This document shows, piece after piece, positions 1 through 8,205 of a stretch of 64,000 nt of DNA. The stretch's first letter is position 1. The number at the start of each line of letters is the position of its first letter. The DNA comes from Clostridium sp. (GTDB lineage: Bacteria; Bacillota; Clostridia; Lachnospirales; Lachnospiraceae). The stretch spans positions 1 through 64,000 of the forward strand of contig JAMPFS010000004.1 of assembly GCA_023664325.1 (NCBI GenBank), in the 5' to 3' direction. The notes below the pieces were generated by a model that ran no database searches, had not been told where the DNA came from, and saw only the letters and a list, made by a program, of their open reading frames with translations. The position numbers and the translations under genes were made by a program.

Positions 1-119
1 GATAATAGTCTGGTACGAATCAAGGAAGTGTGGATAATTATGCGGAAACTCAAGGAAACAAGATTATTGACTTTATCAGAAAAATATTGCATAGTATAAA
101 GAGTAATGGAGGCATGATT

Positions 120-1436
120 ATGGGTATACGAGAACAATTAAAGGATTTGGATGTAAATATTTCAAATAAATGCCATCAGATTGAGCAGTTAAAGCTGGAA
201 TGTTCGAGAAGTGAGCGTGGAACGAGCGCTCTTTCCAATACATTGTCTGTGAGCAGGGATTATGTCCAGACAAGGAGAAACAATAATATTTTAATTTTTG
301 ATGACAAAAAGAATAACTATGATACGGTATTGGAAAATCTCAAGGATGATGACAGCAATTATATTATTGTTGATTTTGACGGCGTCTGTTTCAAGGACAC
401 TGCAAAAGATTTTGTGGCAAGAGGCTACACGGTCAAACGCATTCATCTTATGAGTCCGGAGGAAAGTGACGGCTATAATCCATTTGCGTATCTTCGTGAT
501 GCAGAAGATGTAAATATTCTGGTACAGTGTATCATAGATAATACAGATTCTAACTACTACCTGAAAGCGACAGGTGAGGAGCGTGCTGCCGTAAAGAATT
601 TAGAACAGAAATTTTTCAGGATTTTAATTTCATGTTATATGAAATATGGAAACCCAAAGACATTGACAGCAGTCGTGAATCTGTTGTCAAATGAAGACCG
701 GGAGGAAAAGCTTGATAAATTGTTTTCCGGGCAGTTTCCACAGGGACCGAATGAGGAGGAGTGCGGGCGTTTTCAGGATTTCAAGCAGGAGGCAGGTCAG
801 CAGTATCCGGAGCTTTTGCAGTCCTGCTATGAGCGGATTCAGTTTTTTAAAGATGAACGGCTTATCACACTGACAAAAACAGAATCACTTAATTTTCAGC
901 ATTTATATCTTGGGAAAGAGGTGCTGTATATTGTGGTTCCGTCAACACTGCGCTATGCAGGGCTGTTTACTTCTATGGTTCTGTCGCAGATTTGCCATGC
1001 GCTTTGCCATGAGTCCAGAAAGGATAATAAAGACCGTATGGTAATGATTTATTTTAATGTGCTTGCTGATACAGGCTCGGTTGTAAACTTTGAACATCTG
1101 CTGACACAGTTTCCGCAGTACAATGTCGGGAGTATGCTGCTTGTGGACAATTTTTCACAGTTGGAGCAGGCTTGCGATACATGGAAAGAGGTGTTTGACA
1201 GTTGTGATACCATGATCTATTTTGGAGCATATGATGAGCCGGCGCAGAAATATGTGTTGGAGAATGCGGATTCCGTCATGATAAGGAAGACAAAGGTCAT
1301 GGGTAAGGAAATCTATAAGACTGCTGCGCTAAAGCCGGATGAGCTAAAGAGAGTGGATGTGAATGAGTGCATTGTTGTGGTAAGGGGCGTGGCAACCTTC
1401 TTATCCATTCGCTGTGGCGCGGTTTTTCGGGAATAG
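120..1436 (+). CDS. Degenerate VirD4/TraG-like coupling protein
   Basis: The 438-residue product lines up with the second half of the VirD4/TraG type IV coupling ATPases of Firmicutes conjugative elements. Residues 82-88 (IIVDFDG) match the DPKG strand, 119-122 (YNPF) the family's CYNPF segment, and 314-325 (VLADTGSVVNFE) the Walker B region usually read as LLDEFANIG-x-IPNFE. The Walker A loop is absent: where GxxGxGKT is expected, residues 61-68 read DDKKNNYD. The Walker B acids and spacing are also altered, so ATPase activity is unlikely. No membrane segment is seen. The start at 120 is chosen because GGAGG at 108-112 lies 7 bases before it; a GTG at 30 is possible but has no comparable site. 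It stands alone in front of argH, so it may be a relic of an integrated element or a repurposed pseudoenzyme. Family assignment is by pattern only. Confidence 0.6.
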   Translation: MGIREQLKDLDVNISNKCHQIEQLKLECSRSERGTSALSNTLSVSRDYVQTRRNNNILIFDDKKNNYDTVLENLKDDDSNYIIVDFDGVCFKDTAKDFVARGYTVKRIHLMSPEESDGYNPFAYLRDAEDVNILVQCIIDNTDSNYYLKATGEERAAVKNLEQKFFRILISCYMKYGNPKTLTAVVNLLSNEDREEKLDKLFSGQFPQGPNEEECGRFQDFKQEAGQQYPELLQSCYERIQFFKDERLITLTKTESLNFQHLYLGKEVLYIVVPSTLRYAGLFTSMVLSQICHALCHESRKDNKDRMVMIYFNVLADTGSVVNFEHLLTQFPQYNVGSMLLVDNFSQLEQACDTWKEVFDSCDTMIYFGAYDEPAQKYVLENADSVMIRKTKVMGKEIYKTAALKPDELKRVDVNECIVVVRGVATFLSIRCGAVFRE

Positions 1437-1458
1437 CAGGAAAGTGGTTTTACCGCTC

Positions 1459-1487
1459 TTGTCTCAACTGTGGAATTGCGGTAAAAT
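1459..1487 (+). promoter_or_regulatory. Predicted argH promoter with overlapping dyad
   Basis: TTGTCT (1459-1464) and TAAAAT (1482-1487) are separated by 17 bases, a good sigma-A type promoter 56 bases before argH. The -10 lies within one arm of an inverted repeat, TTTTACCGC (1448-1456) and GCGGTAAAA (1478-1486). A second pair, GTCTCA (1461-1466) and TGAGAC (1487-1492), is interleaved with it. The dyads could be an operator or alternative RNA folds; they do not look like an ArgR box. Confidence 0.5.
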
Positions 1488-1542
1488 GAGACGGGTATCG
1501 AAAGCATTACAGTGAAAAATAGAAAGAAATGAGGACAGTATT

Positions 1543-2925
1543 ATGGCACAGCTTTGGGGCGGACGGTTTACAAAGGAAACCGACCGGTTCGTATATAATT
1601 TCAACGCATCCATTGCGTTTGACCGGAAGTTCTACCGTGAGGACATAGAGGGCAGTATGGCGCATGTGAAGATGCTTGCAGCGACCGGTATTTTAACAGA
1701 GGATGAGAGAGAACAGATCTTAGCAGGTCTGGAAGGGATTTTAGCAGATGTGGAAAGCGGCAGGCTTGAAATTACATCTGAGTATGAAGATATTCACAGT
1801 TTTGTGGAGGCGAATTTGATTGACCGGATTGGGGATGCCGGCAAGAAGCTTCACACGGGGCGTTCCAGAAATGACCAGGTGGCGCTTGATATGAAGCTCT
1901 ATGTCCGCAAGGAAATTTTGGAGTTAAAGGGTCTGGTAAAGGAATTAACAGGTGTCTTACATAGTCTTATGAAAGAACACTTAGATACCTATATGCCGGG
2001 ATTTACCCATTTGCAGAAGGCGCAGCCAATCACACTGGCGCATCATCTTGGCGCATATATGGAAATGTTTAAACGGGATTATGGAAGATTATGCGATATT
2101 TATGAGAGAATGAATTATTGCCCGATCGGCGCAGGCGCGCTTGCCGGAACCACTTATCCGTTAGATCGTGATATGACGGCAAAGCTGCTTGGATTTAAAG
2201 CGCCGACTCTTAACAGCATGGATTCCGTATCGGACAGGGATTATGTGATAGAACTGTTAAGCGCAATGTCTACCATCATGATGCATTTGAGCCGTTTTTC
2301 GGAAGAAATTATTATCTGGAATTCCAATGAGTATCAGTTTGTGGAATTGGATGATGCCTATAGCACCGGAAGTTCCATTATGCCACAGAAGAAAAATCCC
2401 GATATTGCGGAACTGGTTCGTGGTAAGACAGGCCGTGTTTATGGCGCATTAACGCAGATGTTGACGACAATGAAGGGAATCCCGCTTGCATACAATAAGG
2501 ACATGCAGGAGGATAAGGAGATGACATTTGATGCCATAGATACCGTGAAGGGGTGTCTGGCATTATTTACGGGAATGATCCGCACCATGTCGGTAAACCA
2601 AAAGCGGATGGAGGAAAGCGCAAGAAATGGATTTGCCAATGCAACAGATGCAGCAGATTATCTGGTAAATCATGGCGTGCCGTTCCGTGATGCGCATGGC
2701 ATTGTCGGTCAGTTGGTATTATATTGCATTGAGAAGAACATTTCTCTGGATGATATGTCTTTGGAGGAGTATCAGAAGATTTCCACGGTTTTTGACGAGG
2801 ATATTTATGACGCCATCAGCCTGAAAACATGTGTGGAAAAGCGAACGACGGTCGGGGCGCCTGGCAGGGCGGCTATGGAGAAGGTGCTGGCGGCAAATGA
2901 GGATTGGCTGGCGCATTTAGATTAA
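1543..2925 (+). CDS. argH: Argininosuccinate lyase
   Basis: Cytosolic last enzyme of arginine biosynthesis, splitting argininosuccinate into arginine and fumarate. The 460 residues match the usual length of the fumarase/aspartase superfamily members of this type. The family signature GSSIMPQKKNPD is present at about residues 275-286, the HTGRSRNDQ substrate-binding segment at about 105-113, and the TTYPLDR segment is seen near 203. The ATG at 1543 follows AAGAAATGAGGAC, an acceptable ribosome binding site. argG is not its direct neighbour: it lies 2.7 kb downstream on the other strand, so argG and argH are uncoupled here, unlike in many Firmicutes. A promoter of its own is predicted at 1459-1487. 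The fumarate released could in principle serve the L-aspartate oxidase encoded just downstream, but that link is an inference. Confidence 0.97.
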   Translation: MAQLWGGRFTKETDRFVYNFNASIAFDRKFYREDIEGSMAHVKMLAATGILTEDEREQILAGLEGILADVESGRLEITSEYEDIHSFVEANLIDRIGDAGKKLHTGRSRNDQVALDMKLYVRKEILELKGLVKELTGVLHSLMKEHLDTYMPGFTHLQKAQPITLAHHLGAYMEMFKRDYGRLCDIYERMNYCPIGAGALAGTTYPLDRDMTAKLLGFKAPTLNSMDSVSDRDYVIELLSAMSTIMMHLSRFSEEIIIWNSNEYQFVELDDAYSTGSSIMPQKKNPDIAELVRGKTGRVYGALTQMLTTMKGIPLAYNKDMQEDKEMTFDAIDTVKGCLALFTGMIRTMSVNQKRMEESARNGFANATDAADYLVNHGVPFRDAHGIVGQLVLYCIEKNISLDDMSLEEYQKISTVFDEDIYDAISLKTCVEKRTTVGAPGRAAMEKVLAANEDWLAHLD

Positions 2926-2944
2926 TCAGAAAGAGGCGAGAAAC

Positions 2945-3202
2945 ATGAATCAGACAGATAAGGCGAAAGTGGATGCGGCAAGAAGAATGCTGCTTGGCAG
3001 GATTGAAATGGAGGAGGTAGCGCTGCTTCTCGATATGCCAATGGATCAGCTTTTGCCAATAAAAGAAGAAATTGATGAGCAGATACGCAAAACCTATGGG
3101 GATTTGGATGCTTATGATATCGAAAAGGGAACGGTCATTTTTGACAATTATGATGACCGGGGCGCAGATGAAGATATTCCGGACAAGATGCCGGAGGATT
3201 AA
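2945..3202 (+). CDS. Small acidic hypothetical protein
   Basis: An 85-residue acidic protein with a clear ribosome binding site (AGAGGCGAG before ATG 2945), 19 bases after argH and probably in its transcript. The N-terminal half (about residues 5-50) looks helical and resembles a small helix-turn-helix or YhcN-like regulatory fragment only vaguely: it contains LLLDMPMDQLLPIKEEIDEQ. The C-terminus is rich in Asp and Glu (DNYDDRGADEDIPDKMPED). No cysteine pairs, signal peptide or membrane segment are seen. The family is not recognised. Its place between argH and nadB could mean a role in either pathway or simply operon hitch-hiking. Confidence 0.6.
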   Translation: MNQTDKAKVDAARRMLLGRIEMEEVALLLDMPMDQLLPIKEEIDEQIRKTYGDLDAYDIEKGTVIFDNYDDRGADEDIPDKMPED

Positions 3203-3271
3203 GAAAAGCAGATGAACGGAGCATGATAAAGCCTTAAAGTGTGCATTGCAGATTGCAGTGTAATGGAGAAT

Positions 3272-4612
3272 ATGATGAAAAAAGAATTTGATATCATGAT
3301 TGTGGGAAATGGCGTTGCGGGTTTGTTTACGGCGCTTCATTTTCCGGCAGATAAGCGGATTGCCATTATTACCAAAGGCGACATGGAGGAAAGTGATTCC
3401 TTTTTGGCGCAGGGAGGAATCTGCGTACTAAAAAACAAAGATGATTATGCAGCCTATTTCGAGGATACAATGCGGGCAGGGCATTATGAGAATAATACAC
3501 ATGCCGTGGAGAAAATGATATCGGATTCACAGGATATTATAAGAAAACTGGTAGATTTTGGCGTGGAGTTTGAGCGGCAGAACGGTGAATTTTGTTTTAC
3601 AAGAGAGGGCGCGCATTCTACTTCCCGGATTCTTTATCATGCAGATGTGACCGGCAGGGAGATTACATCAAAGCTGTTGAAAAGGGCGCAGGAGCGGGAA
3701 AATATTACGATCTGCACACATACGACAATGGTGGATATTCTGGCAAAGGATAATACCTGTTATGGTATTGTGGCAGAGATGCCGGACAAAACAATGAAAA
3801 GCTTTCCGGCTGATTATACGGTATGGGCTTGTGGTGGAATTGGCGGGCTTTATGAACATTCCACAAATTTCCGGCAGCTGACAGGAGATGCGCTTGCCAT
3901 TTCCATGAAGCATGGCATTGAATTGGAAAATGTGGATTATGTGCAGATCCATCCGACCACGCTATATTCCAAACGGGCAGGGAGAAGATTTTTGATTTCC
4001 GAGTCTGTCCGCGGAGAGGGCGCAGTGTTATATGATAAGAACCGGGAGCGGTTTACGGATGAGCTGCAGCCGAGAGATGTGGTGGCAAAGGCGATTTACA
4101 GGCAGATGAAACAGGATAAAACAAATTATGTGATGCTGTCTTTGGAAAAGATGCCGCCAGCCGATATCGTGAAGCGTTTTCCGAATATTTACAGGCGCTG
4201 TCTGGAAGAGGGATATGATATTACGAAGGAATGTATTCCGGTTGTACCGGCGCAGCACTATTTTATGGGTGGCGTGAAGGTTGATTTACAGGGAAGAACG
4301 ACCATGGAGCGTTTATATGCAGCCGGGGAGACTGCCTGCAATGGAGTGCATGGCGCCAACCGGCTGGCAAGTAATTCTTTATTGGAGAGTCTTGTATGGG
4401 CAAGAGCGGCGGCAGAGGATATTTTAGCAGGTTATCAGGAGGTTGACATAACGCAGAGTCTTGAAGCGGAATTAGCTGAAATATGCAGGGTGTTGGAGCG
4501 GAATACATATGAGGATGTTATGTCAACCTATCATGATTGTGTCAGGGAAAGGATCCGGGAAGATGGAAAAAAACGGCAGGATCTGAAGAACGCAGATCTG
4601 TGGAGCCTCTAA
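3272..4612 (+). CDS. nadB: L-aspartate oxidase
   Basis: FAD enzyme that oxidises L-aspartate to iminoaspartate, the first step of de novo NAD synthesis. In an anaerobe the electron acceptor is expected to be fumarate rather than oxygen. The dinucleotide-binding loop GNGVAG is at about residues 11-16, SFLAQGGI near 45, the succinate dehydrogenase-like segment EGAHSTSRILYHADVTG near 115-130, and HPTTLYS and GANRLASNSLLESLVW follow in order. The product has about 446 residues, against 530-540 in E. coli and B. subtilis. The catalytic core is complete but the C-terminal helical domain is short. GGAG at 3265-3268 supports a start at ATG 3272 or 3275. nadC follows after about 50 bases. nadA, the partner that normally completes quinolinate synthesis, is not in this window. 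Confidence 0.95.
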   Translation: MMKKEFDIMIVGNGVAGLFTALHFPADKRIAIITKGDMEESDSFLAQGGICVLKNKDDYAAYFEDTMRAGHYENNTHAVEKMISDSQDIIRKLVDFGVEFERQNGEFCFTREGAHSTSRILYHADVTGREITSKLLKRAQERENITICTHTTMVDILAKDNTCYGIVAEMPDKTMKSFPADYTVWACGGIGGLYEHSTNFRQLTGDALAISMKHGIELENVDYVQIHPTTLYSKRAGRRFLISESVRGEGAVLYDKNRERFTDELQPRDVVAKAIYRQMKQDKTNYVMLSLEKMPPADIVKRFPNIYRRCLEEGYDITKECIPVVPAQHYFMGGVKVDLQGRTTMERLYAAGETACNGVHGANRLASNSLLESLVWARAAAEDILAGYQEVDITQSLEAELAEICRVLERNTYEDVMSTYHDCVRERIREDGKKRQDLKNADLWSL

Positions 4613-4664
4613 CCGGATGGGAACAAGGCGTGATACATATGGAAAGAGAAAGGAAAAATCAAAC

Positions 4665-5513
4665 ATGGGAGAGTTAATGAATTTGAATGTAGATCATTTC
4701 ATCCTACAGGCGCTAAGAGAGGATATTACAAGCGAGGATATTACCACCAATTCCGTGATGCGGCAATACCAGCTTGGTGAAGTGGATTTGATATGCAAGC
4801 AGGATGGCGTGATTGCAGGACTTCCAATATTTTGCAGGGTATTTGAACTGTTGGATCAAAAGACACGGTTTGACGGGATGGCAGAGGATGGTGACGAGGT
4901 AAAGAATGGACAGCTCATCGGTAAGGTGAGGGGAGATATCCGTGTTTTGTTAGAGGGAGAGCGCACGGCGCTTAATTATTTGCAGCGCATGAGTGGAATT
5001 GCAACCTATACCCATTCGATTGCGGCGCTTTTTGAGGGGAGTAAGACGAAACTTTTGGACACAAGAAAGACAACGCCGAATATGCGTGTGTTTGAGAAAT
5101 ATGCAGTGAAAATCGGTGGTGGGTACAACCACAGATTTAACCTGTCGGATGGGATTTTACTGAAAGATAACCATATCGGAGCTGCCGGAAGCGTAACGAA
5201 GGCAGTACACATGGCACAGGAGTATGCGCCGTTTGTGCGCAAGATCGAAGTGGAGTGTGAAACCCTTGATATGGTGAGGGAAGCGGTGGAAGCCGGCGCG
5301 GATATCATCATGTTAGACAATATGGATAAGGAAATGATGAAGCAGGCGGTTGCGATGATTGATGGAAGGGCAAAGACCGAATGTTCCGGTAATGTGACAA
5401 AGGAAAATGTGGCTAATTTAATTGATATTGGCGTGGATTACATTTCATCCGGGGCGCTCACCCACTCTGCGCCGATTCTGGATCTTTCGCTGAAAAATCT
5501 TCATGCCGTTTAG
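4665..5513 (+). CDS. nadC: Nicotinate-nucleotide pyrophosphorylase (quinolinate phosphoribosyltransferase)
   Basis: Converts quinolinate and PRPP to nicotinate mononucleotide, CO2 and pyrophosphate. The roughly 282 residues match the family. Visible motifs are ERTALNYLQRMSGIAT near residue 90, the active-site RKTTPNMR near 123, KYAVKIGGGYNHRFNLSDGILLKDNH split across the next 30 residues, the EVECETL strand, and DIIMLDNMD with ECSGNV later. ATG 4665 is preceded by AAAGGAAA; ATG 4677 preceded by GGGAG is nearly as good and would shorten the protein by four residues. It follows nadB closely and is transcribed with it. The gene ends at a strong shared terminator facing argG. Confidence 0.96.
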   Translation: MGELMNLNVDHFILQALREDITSEDITTNSVMRQYQLGEVDLICKQDGVIAGLPIFCRVFELLDQKTRFDGMAEDGDEVKNGQLIGKVRGDIRVLLEGERTALNYLQRMSGIATYTHSIAALFEGSKTKLLDTRKTTPNMRVFEKYAVKIGGGYNHRFNLSDGILLKDNHIGAAGSVTKAVHMAQEYAPFVRKIEVECETLDMVREAVEAGADIIMLDNMDKEMMKQAVAMIDGRAKTECSGNVTKENVANLIDIGVDYISSGALTHSAPILDLSLKNLHAV

Positions 5514-5534
5514 CATAACGAAATATTTACCATA

Positions 5535-5579
5535 AAAACACCCCAAACCGAGCCATTACAGCAAGGTTTGGGGTGTTTT
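5535..5579. terminator. Bidirectional terminator between nadC and argG
   Basis: AAAACACCCCAAACC (5535-5549) and GGTTTGGGGTGTTTT (5565-5579) form a perfect 15-bp stem with a 15-base loop. The A-run on one side and the T-run on the other let it work for both convergent genes, nadC from the left and argG from the right. Confidence 0.92.
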
Positions 5580-5581
5580 GG

Positions 5582-6796
5582 TTAAGAGATCATGCCATTT
5601 TCTTTCATGGCGCGGACTTTGGTTGATAAACCGAATAATGTAATGAAGCCTTCTGCATCATGGTGATCATACAAATCACCGGTTGTGAAGGATGCGAGAT
5701 CCTCACTGTACAGGGAATATGGAGATTTGGTTCCCGCTTTGATAATATTCCCCTTGTAAAGTTTGAATTTGACTTCTCCGGTTACATGCTCCTGTGTCTT
5801 TTCAATAAATGCCTGTAATGCTTCGCGCAGAGGAGTAAACCATTTACCTTCATATACAACCTGCGCGAACTTATTTGCCAGGTTGATTTTCATTTCGGTT
5901 GTCTCACGGTCTAATACCAGTTCTTCCAACTGCTGGTGCGCTTCCATGAGGATGGTTCCGCCTGGCGTTTCGTATACACCGCGGCTCTTCATGCCGACAA
6001 CACGGTTTTCTACGATATCAACGATTCCGATACCGTGTTTGCCGCCTAATTTGTTTAGCTCACGGATGATGTCGGAAACTTTCATTTCCTTGCCGTTTAC
6101 GGACTTTGGAACACCTTTTTCAAATGTCATGGTTACATATTCACCCTCATCCGGCGCTTTTTCCGGTGTTACGCCTAACACCAGTAAATGATCGTAGTTT
6201 GGTTCATTTGCAGGATCCTCCAACTCAAGGCCTTCATGGCTGATGTGCCATAAATTGCGGTCACGGCTGTAGGAAGAATCAGCAGAAAACGGAAGGTGAA
6301 TGCCATGCTGTTTGCAGTATTCAATTTCTTCCTCACGGGATTGTAATGTCCACTTTTCATCTCTCCATGCAGCGATAATCTTTAAGTCCGGAGCAAATGC
6401 CTTGATGCCAAGCTCGAAACGAATCTGGTCATTTCCTTTGCCGGTAGCGCCATGACAGATTGCGCTGGCACCCTCTTTGCGGGCGATTTCCACTAAGCGT
6501 TTGGCAATACCCGGACGCGCCATAGAGGTTCCAAGCAGATACTTGTTTTCATAGACTGCGTTTGCCTGCACGCAAGGTACGATATAGTCATCGCAGAATT
6601 CATCCGTGATATCCTCAATATATAACTTAGAAGCGCCGGAGAGTTTTGCGCGTTCCTCCAAGCCGTCTAATTCACTTTCCTGTCCGCAGTCAATACAGCA
6701 GCAGATTACTTCATAGTCGTAGTTTTCCTTTAACCACGGGATTAAAGCTGTGGTGTCTAATCCACCAGAGTAAGCTAAAATAACTTTTTCTTTCAT
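5582..6796 (-). CDS. argG: Argininosuccinate synthase
   Basis: Joins citrulline and aspartate using ATP to make argininosuccinate. The 404 residues are standard. The N-terminal PP-loop of the N-type ATP pyrophosphatases is present (AYSGGLDTT at residues 8-16), followed by TSMARP near 90, GATGKGNDQ near 118, and the citrulline-binding stretch DSSYSRDRNLWHISHEG near 175-190. On its strand an AGGAGG site precedes ATG 6796. The gene is transcribed away from argC and shares a 331-base control region with it. argH, its usual partner, is elsewhere in the window with its own promoter. Confidence 0.97.
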   Translation of the reverse strand: MKEKVILAYSGGLDTTALIPWLKENYDYEVICCCIDCGQESELDGLEERAKLSGASKLYIEDITDEFCDDYIVPCVQANAVYENKYLLGTSMARPGIAKRLVEIARKEGASAICHGATGKGNDQIRFELGIKAFAPDLKIIAAWRDEKWTLQSREEEIEYCKQHGIHLPFSADSSYSRDRNLWHISHEGLELEDPANEPNYDHLLVLGVTPEKAPDEGEYVTMTFEKGVPKSVNGKEMKVSDIIRELNKLGGKHGIGIVDIVENRVVGMKSRGVYETPGGTILMEAHQQLEELVLDRETTEMKINLANKFAQVVYEGKWFTPLREALQAFIEKTQEHVTGEVKFKLYKGNIIKAGTKSPYSLYSEDLASFTTGDLYDHHDAEGFITLFGLSTKVRAMKENGMIS

Positions 6797-7127
6797 TATA
6801 AAGTCCTCCTAAAATAAATATGCTTCCTTTATGCATTTGTGAATCCGGATATGGCATTCCGAAACCCTATCCCATAATATACAACGAATGTAAGGAATAT
6901 GCAACCATATTTTGATGATTTATGAATGGATATGTCTGGACTGCTATTTGATTTTACCTGTTTTTTGAATACAGGGGGTTGCATATTATTCAATAAAAAT
7001 GTATAATTATAAAACACCTGTGGTTTTTGAACATTTTTCTATACATAGGGAACAAAGAGTGTTATAATAAAAATTCAGGTTAAAATGTGGCTTGTGGACA
7101 GAGGATAGCCATAAAAGGAGAGACGAT
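6797..7127. promoter_or_regulatory. Divergent argG/argC control region
   Basis: This 331-base AT-rich gap contains the argG promoter, a strong argC promoter TTGCAT (6979-6984), 17 bases, TATAAT (7002-7007), and a second TATAAT at 7063-7068. Two stretches look like ArgR boxes. TATTCAATAAAAATGTATAA (6986-7005) lies in the spacer of the first argC promoter. TTATAATAAAAATTCAGG (7062-7079) agrees at 13 of 18 positions with the B. subtilis-type box CATGAATAAAAATTCAAG. No coding sequence was found in the gap. Confidence 0.6.
6876..6904 (-). promoter_or_regulatory. Predicted argG promoter
   Basis: Read on the minus strand, TTGCAT (6899-6904) is followed after 17 bases by TATATT (6876-6881), placing the start about 70 bases before argG. 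TGCAT half-sites of the kind found in ArgR boxes occur at the -35 and again near 6831 (ATGCAT), in the leader. Repression by ArgR is plausible but not proven by sequence. Confidence 0.55.
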
Positions 7128-8168
7128 ATGATTAAAGCAGGAATTATTGGTTCTACGGGATATGCAGGACAGGAATTGGTAAGATTATTATTAGGACATA
7201 AGGAGACCGAGATTGTATGGTATGGATCCCGGAGTTATATTGATAAGAAATATGATGAGGTGTTTGGCAATATGTTTGAAATTGTGGATGCCAAATGCCT
7301 GGATGATAATATGGATGCGCTTTCCGAAAAGGCAGATGTTATTTTCACTGCCACGCCACAGGGGCTTTGCGCATCTCTTGTAAATGAAGCGATTTTGTCA
7401 AAAGCAAAGATTGTCGATTTAAGCGCAGACTTTCGGATTAAGGATGTTGCTACATATGAAAAATGGTATGGCATGGAGCATAAGTCACCACAATTCATAG
7501 AAGAAGCTGTCTACGGACTCTGCGAGATTAACCGGGAAGAGATAAGAGGAAAACGTTTAGTTGCCAATCCCGGCTGCTATACAACCTGTTCGATCTTATC
7601 ACTCTATCCGTTGGTAAAAGAAGGAATCATTGATTTGGGCAGCATTATCATAGATGCAAAATCCGGAACTTCCGGAGCCGGAAGAGGAGCGAAGATCAAT
7701 AATCTTTATTGCGAAGTCAATGAAAACATGAAGGCATATGGCGTCACCACACACCGTCATACGCCGGAGATTGAAGAACAGTTAGGTTATGCATGCGGCA
7801 GGGAGGTTTTACTTACATTTACCCCGCATTTAGTGCCGATGAACCGTGGAATTTTGGTGACGGCATACGGTAATCTTGTCGGGAAATCATCCTACGAGGA
7901 GATAAAAGCCGTATATGATAAATATTATGCTAAAGAGCGTTTTATCAGGGTGCTTGACCGGGATATCTGCCCGGAGACACGCTGGGTAGAGGGCAGCAAT
8001 TATGTGGATGTGAACTTTAAAATAGACGAGCGCACCGGACGAATTGTTGTCATGGGCGCGCTCGATAATCTTGTAAAAGGGGCAGCCGGACAGGCAGTGC
8101 AGAATATGAACCTGATGTTTGGACTGCCGGAGGAGATGGGCTTGCAGCAGGCTCCAATGTTCCCGTAA
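7128..8168 (+). CDS. argC: N-acetyl-gamma-glutamyl-phosphate reductase
   Basis: NADPH-dependent third step of arginine biosynthesis, making N-acetylglutamate semialdehyde. The 346-residue protein opens with the Rossmann motif GIIGSTGYAGQELVRLL (residues 5-21) and has the catalytic cysteine in NPGCYTT near 149-155 and the DAKSGTSGAGR segment near 180. ATG 7128 is chosen because AAAAGGAGAG precedes it at a normal distance and the Rossmann strand starts at once; an upstream in-frame start at 7092 has no such support. argB follows after 37 bases. argJ and argD, often placed between or after these two genes in Clostridia, are not here, so the rest of the acetyl cycle must be encoded elsewhere. Confidence 0.96.
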   Translation: MIKAGIIGSTGYAGQELVRLLLGHKETEIVWYGSRSYIDKKYDEVFGNMFEIVDAKCLDDNMDALSEKADVIFTATPQGLCASLVNEAILSKAKIVDLSADFRIKDVATYEKWYGMEHKSPQFIEEAVYGLCEINREEIRGKRLVANPGCYTTCSILSLYPLVKEGIIDLGSIIIDAKSGTSGAGRGAKINNLYCEVNENMKAYGVTTHRHTPEIEEQLGYACGREVLLTFTPHLVPMNRGILVTAYGNLVGKSSYEEIKAVYDKYYAKERFIRVLDRDICPETRWVEGSNYVDVNFKIDERTGRIVVMGALDNLVKGAAGQAVQNMNLMFGLPEEMGLQQAPMFP

Positions 8169-8205
8169 GAGTCTATTGAAAATGATGCAGAGAAAGGAAA
8201 GAACA

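Noticed and set aside
1448..1492. H-type pseudoknot in the argH leader
   Set aside because: The two stems are interleaved, but there is no connector between 1486 and 1487 to cross a 9-bp stem, and the sequence overlaps a promoter that would start transcription after it.
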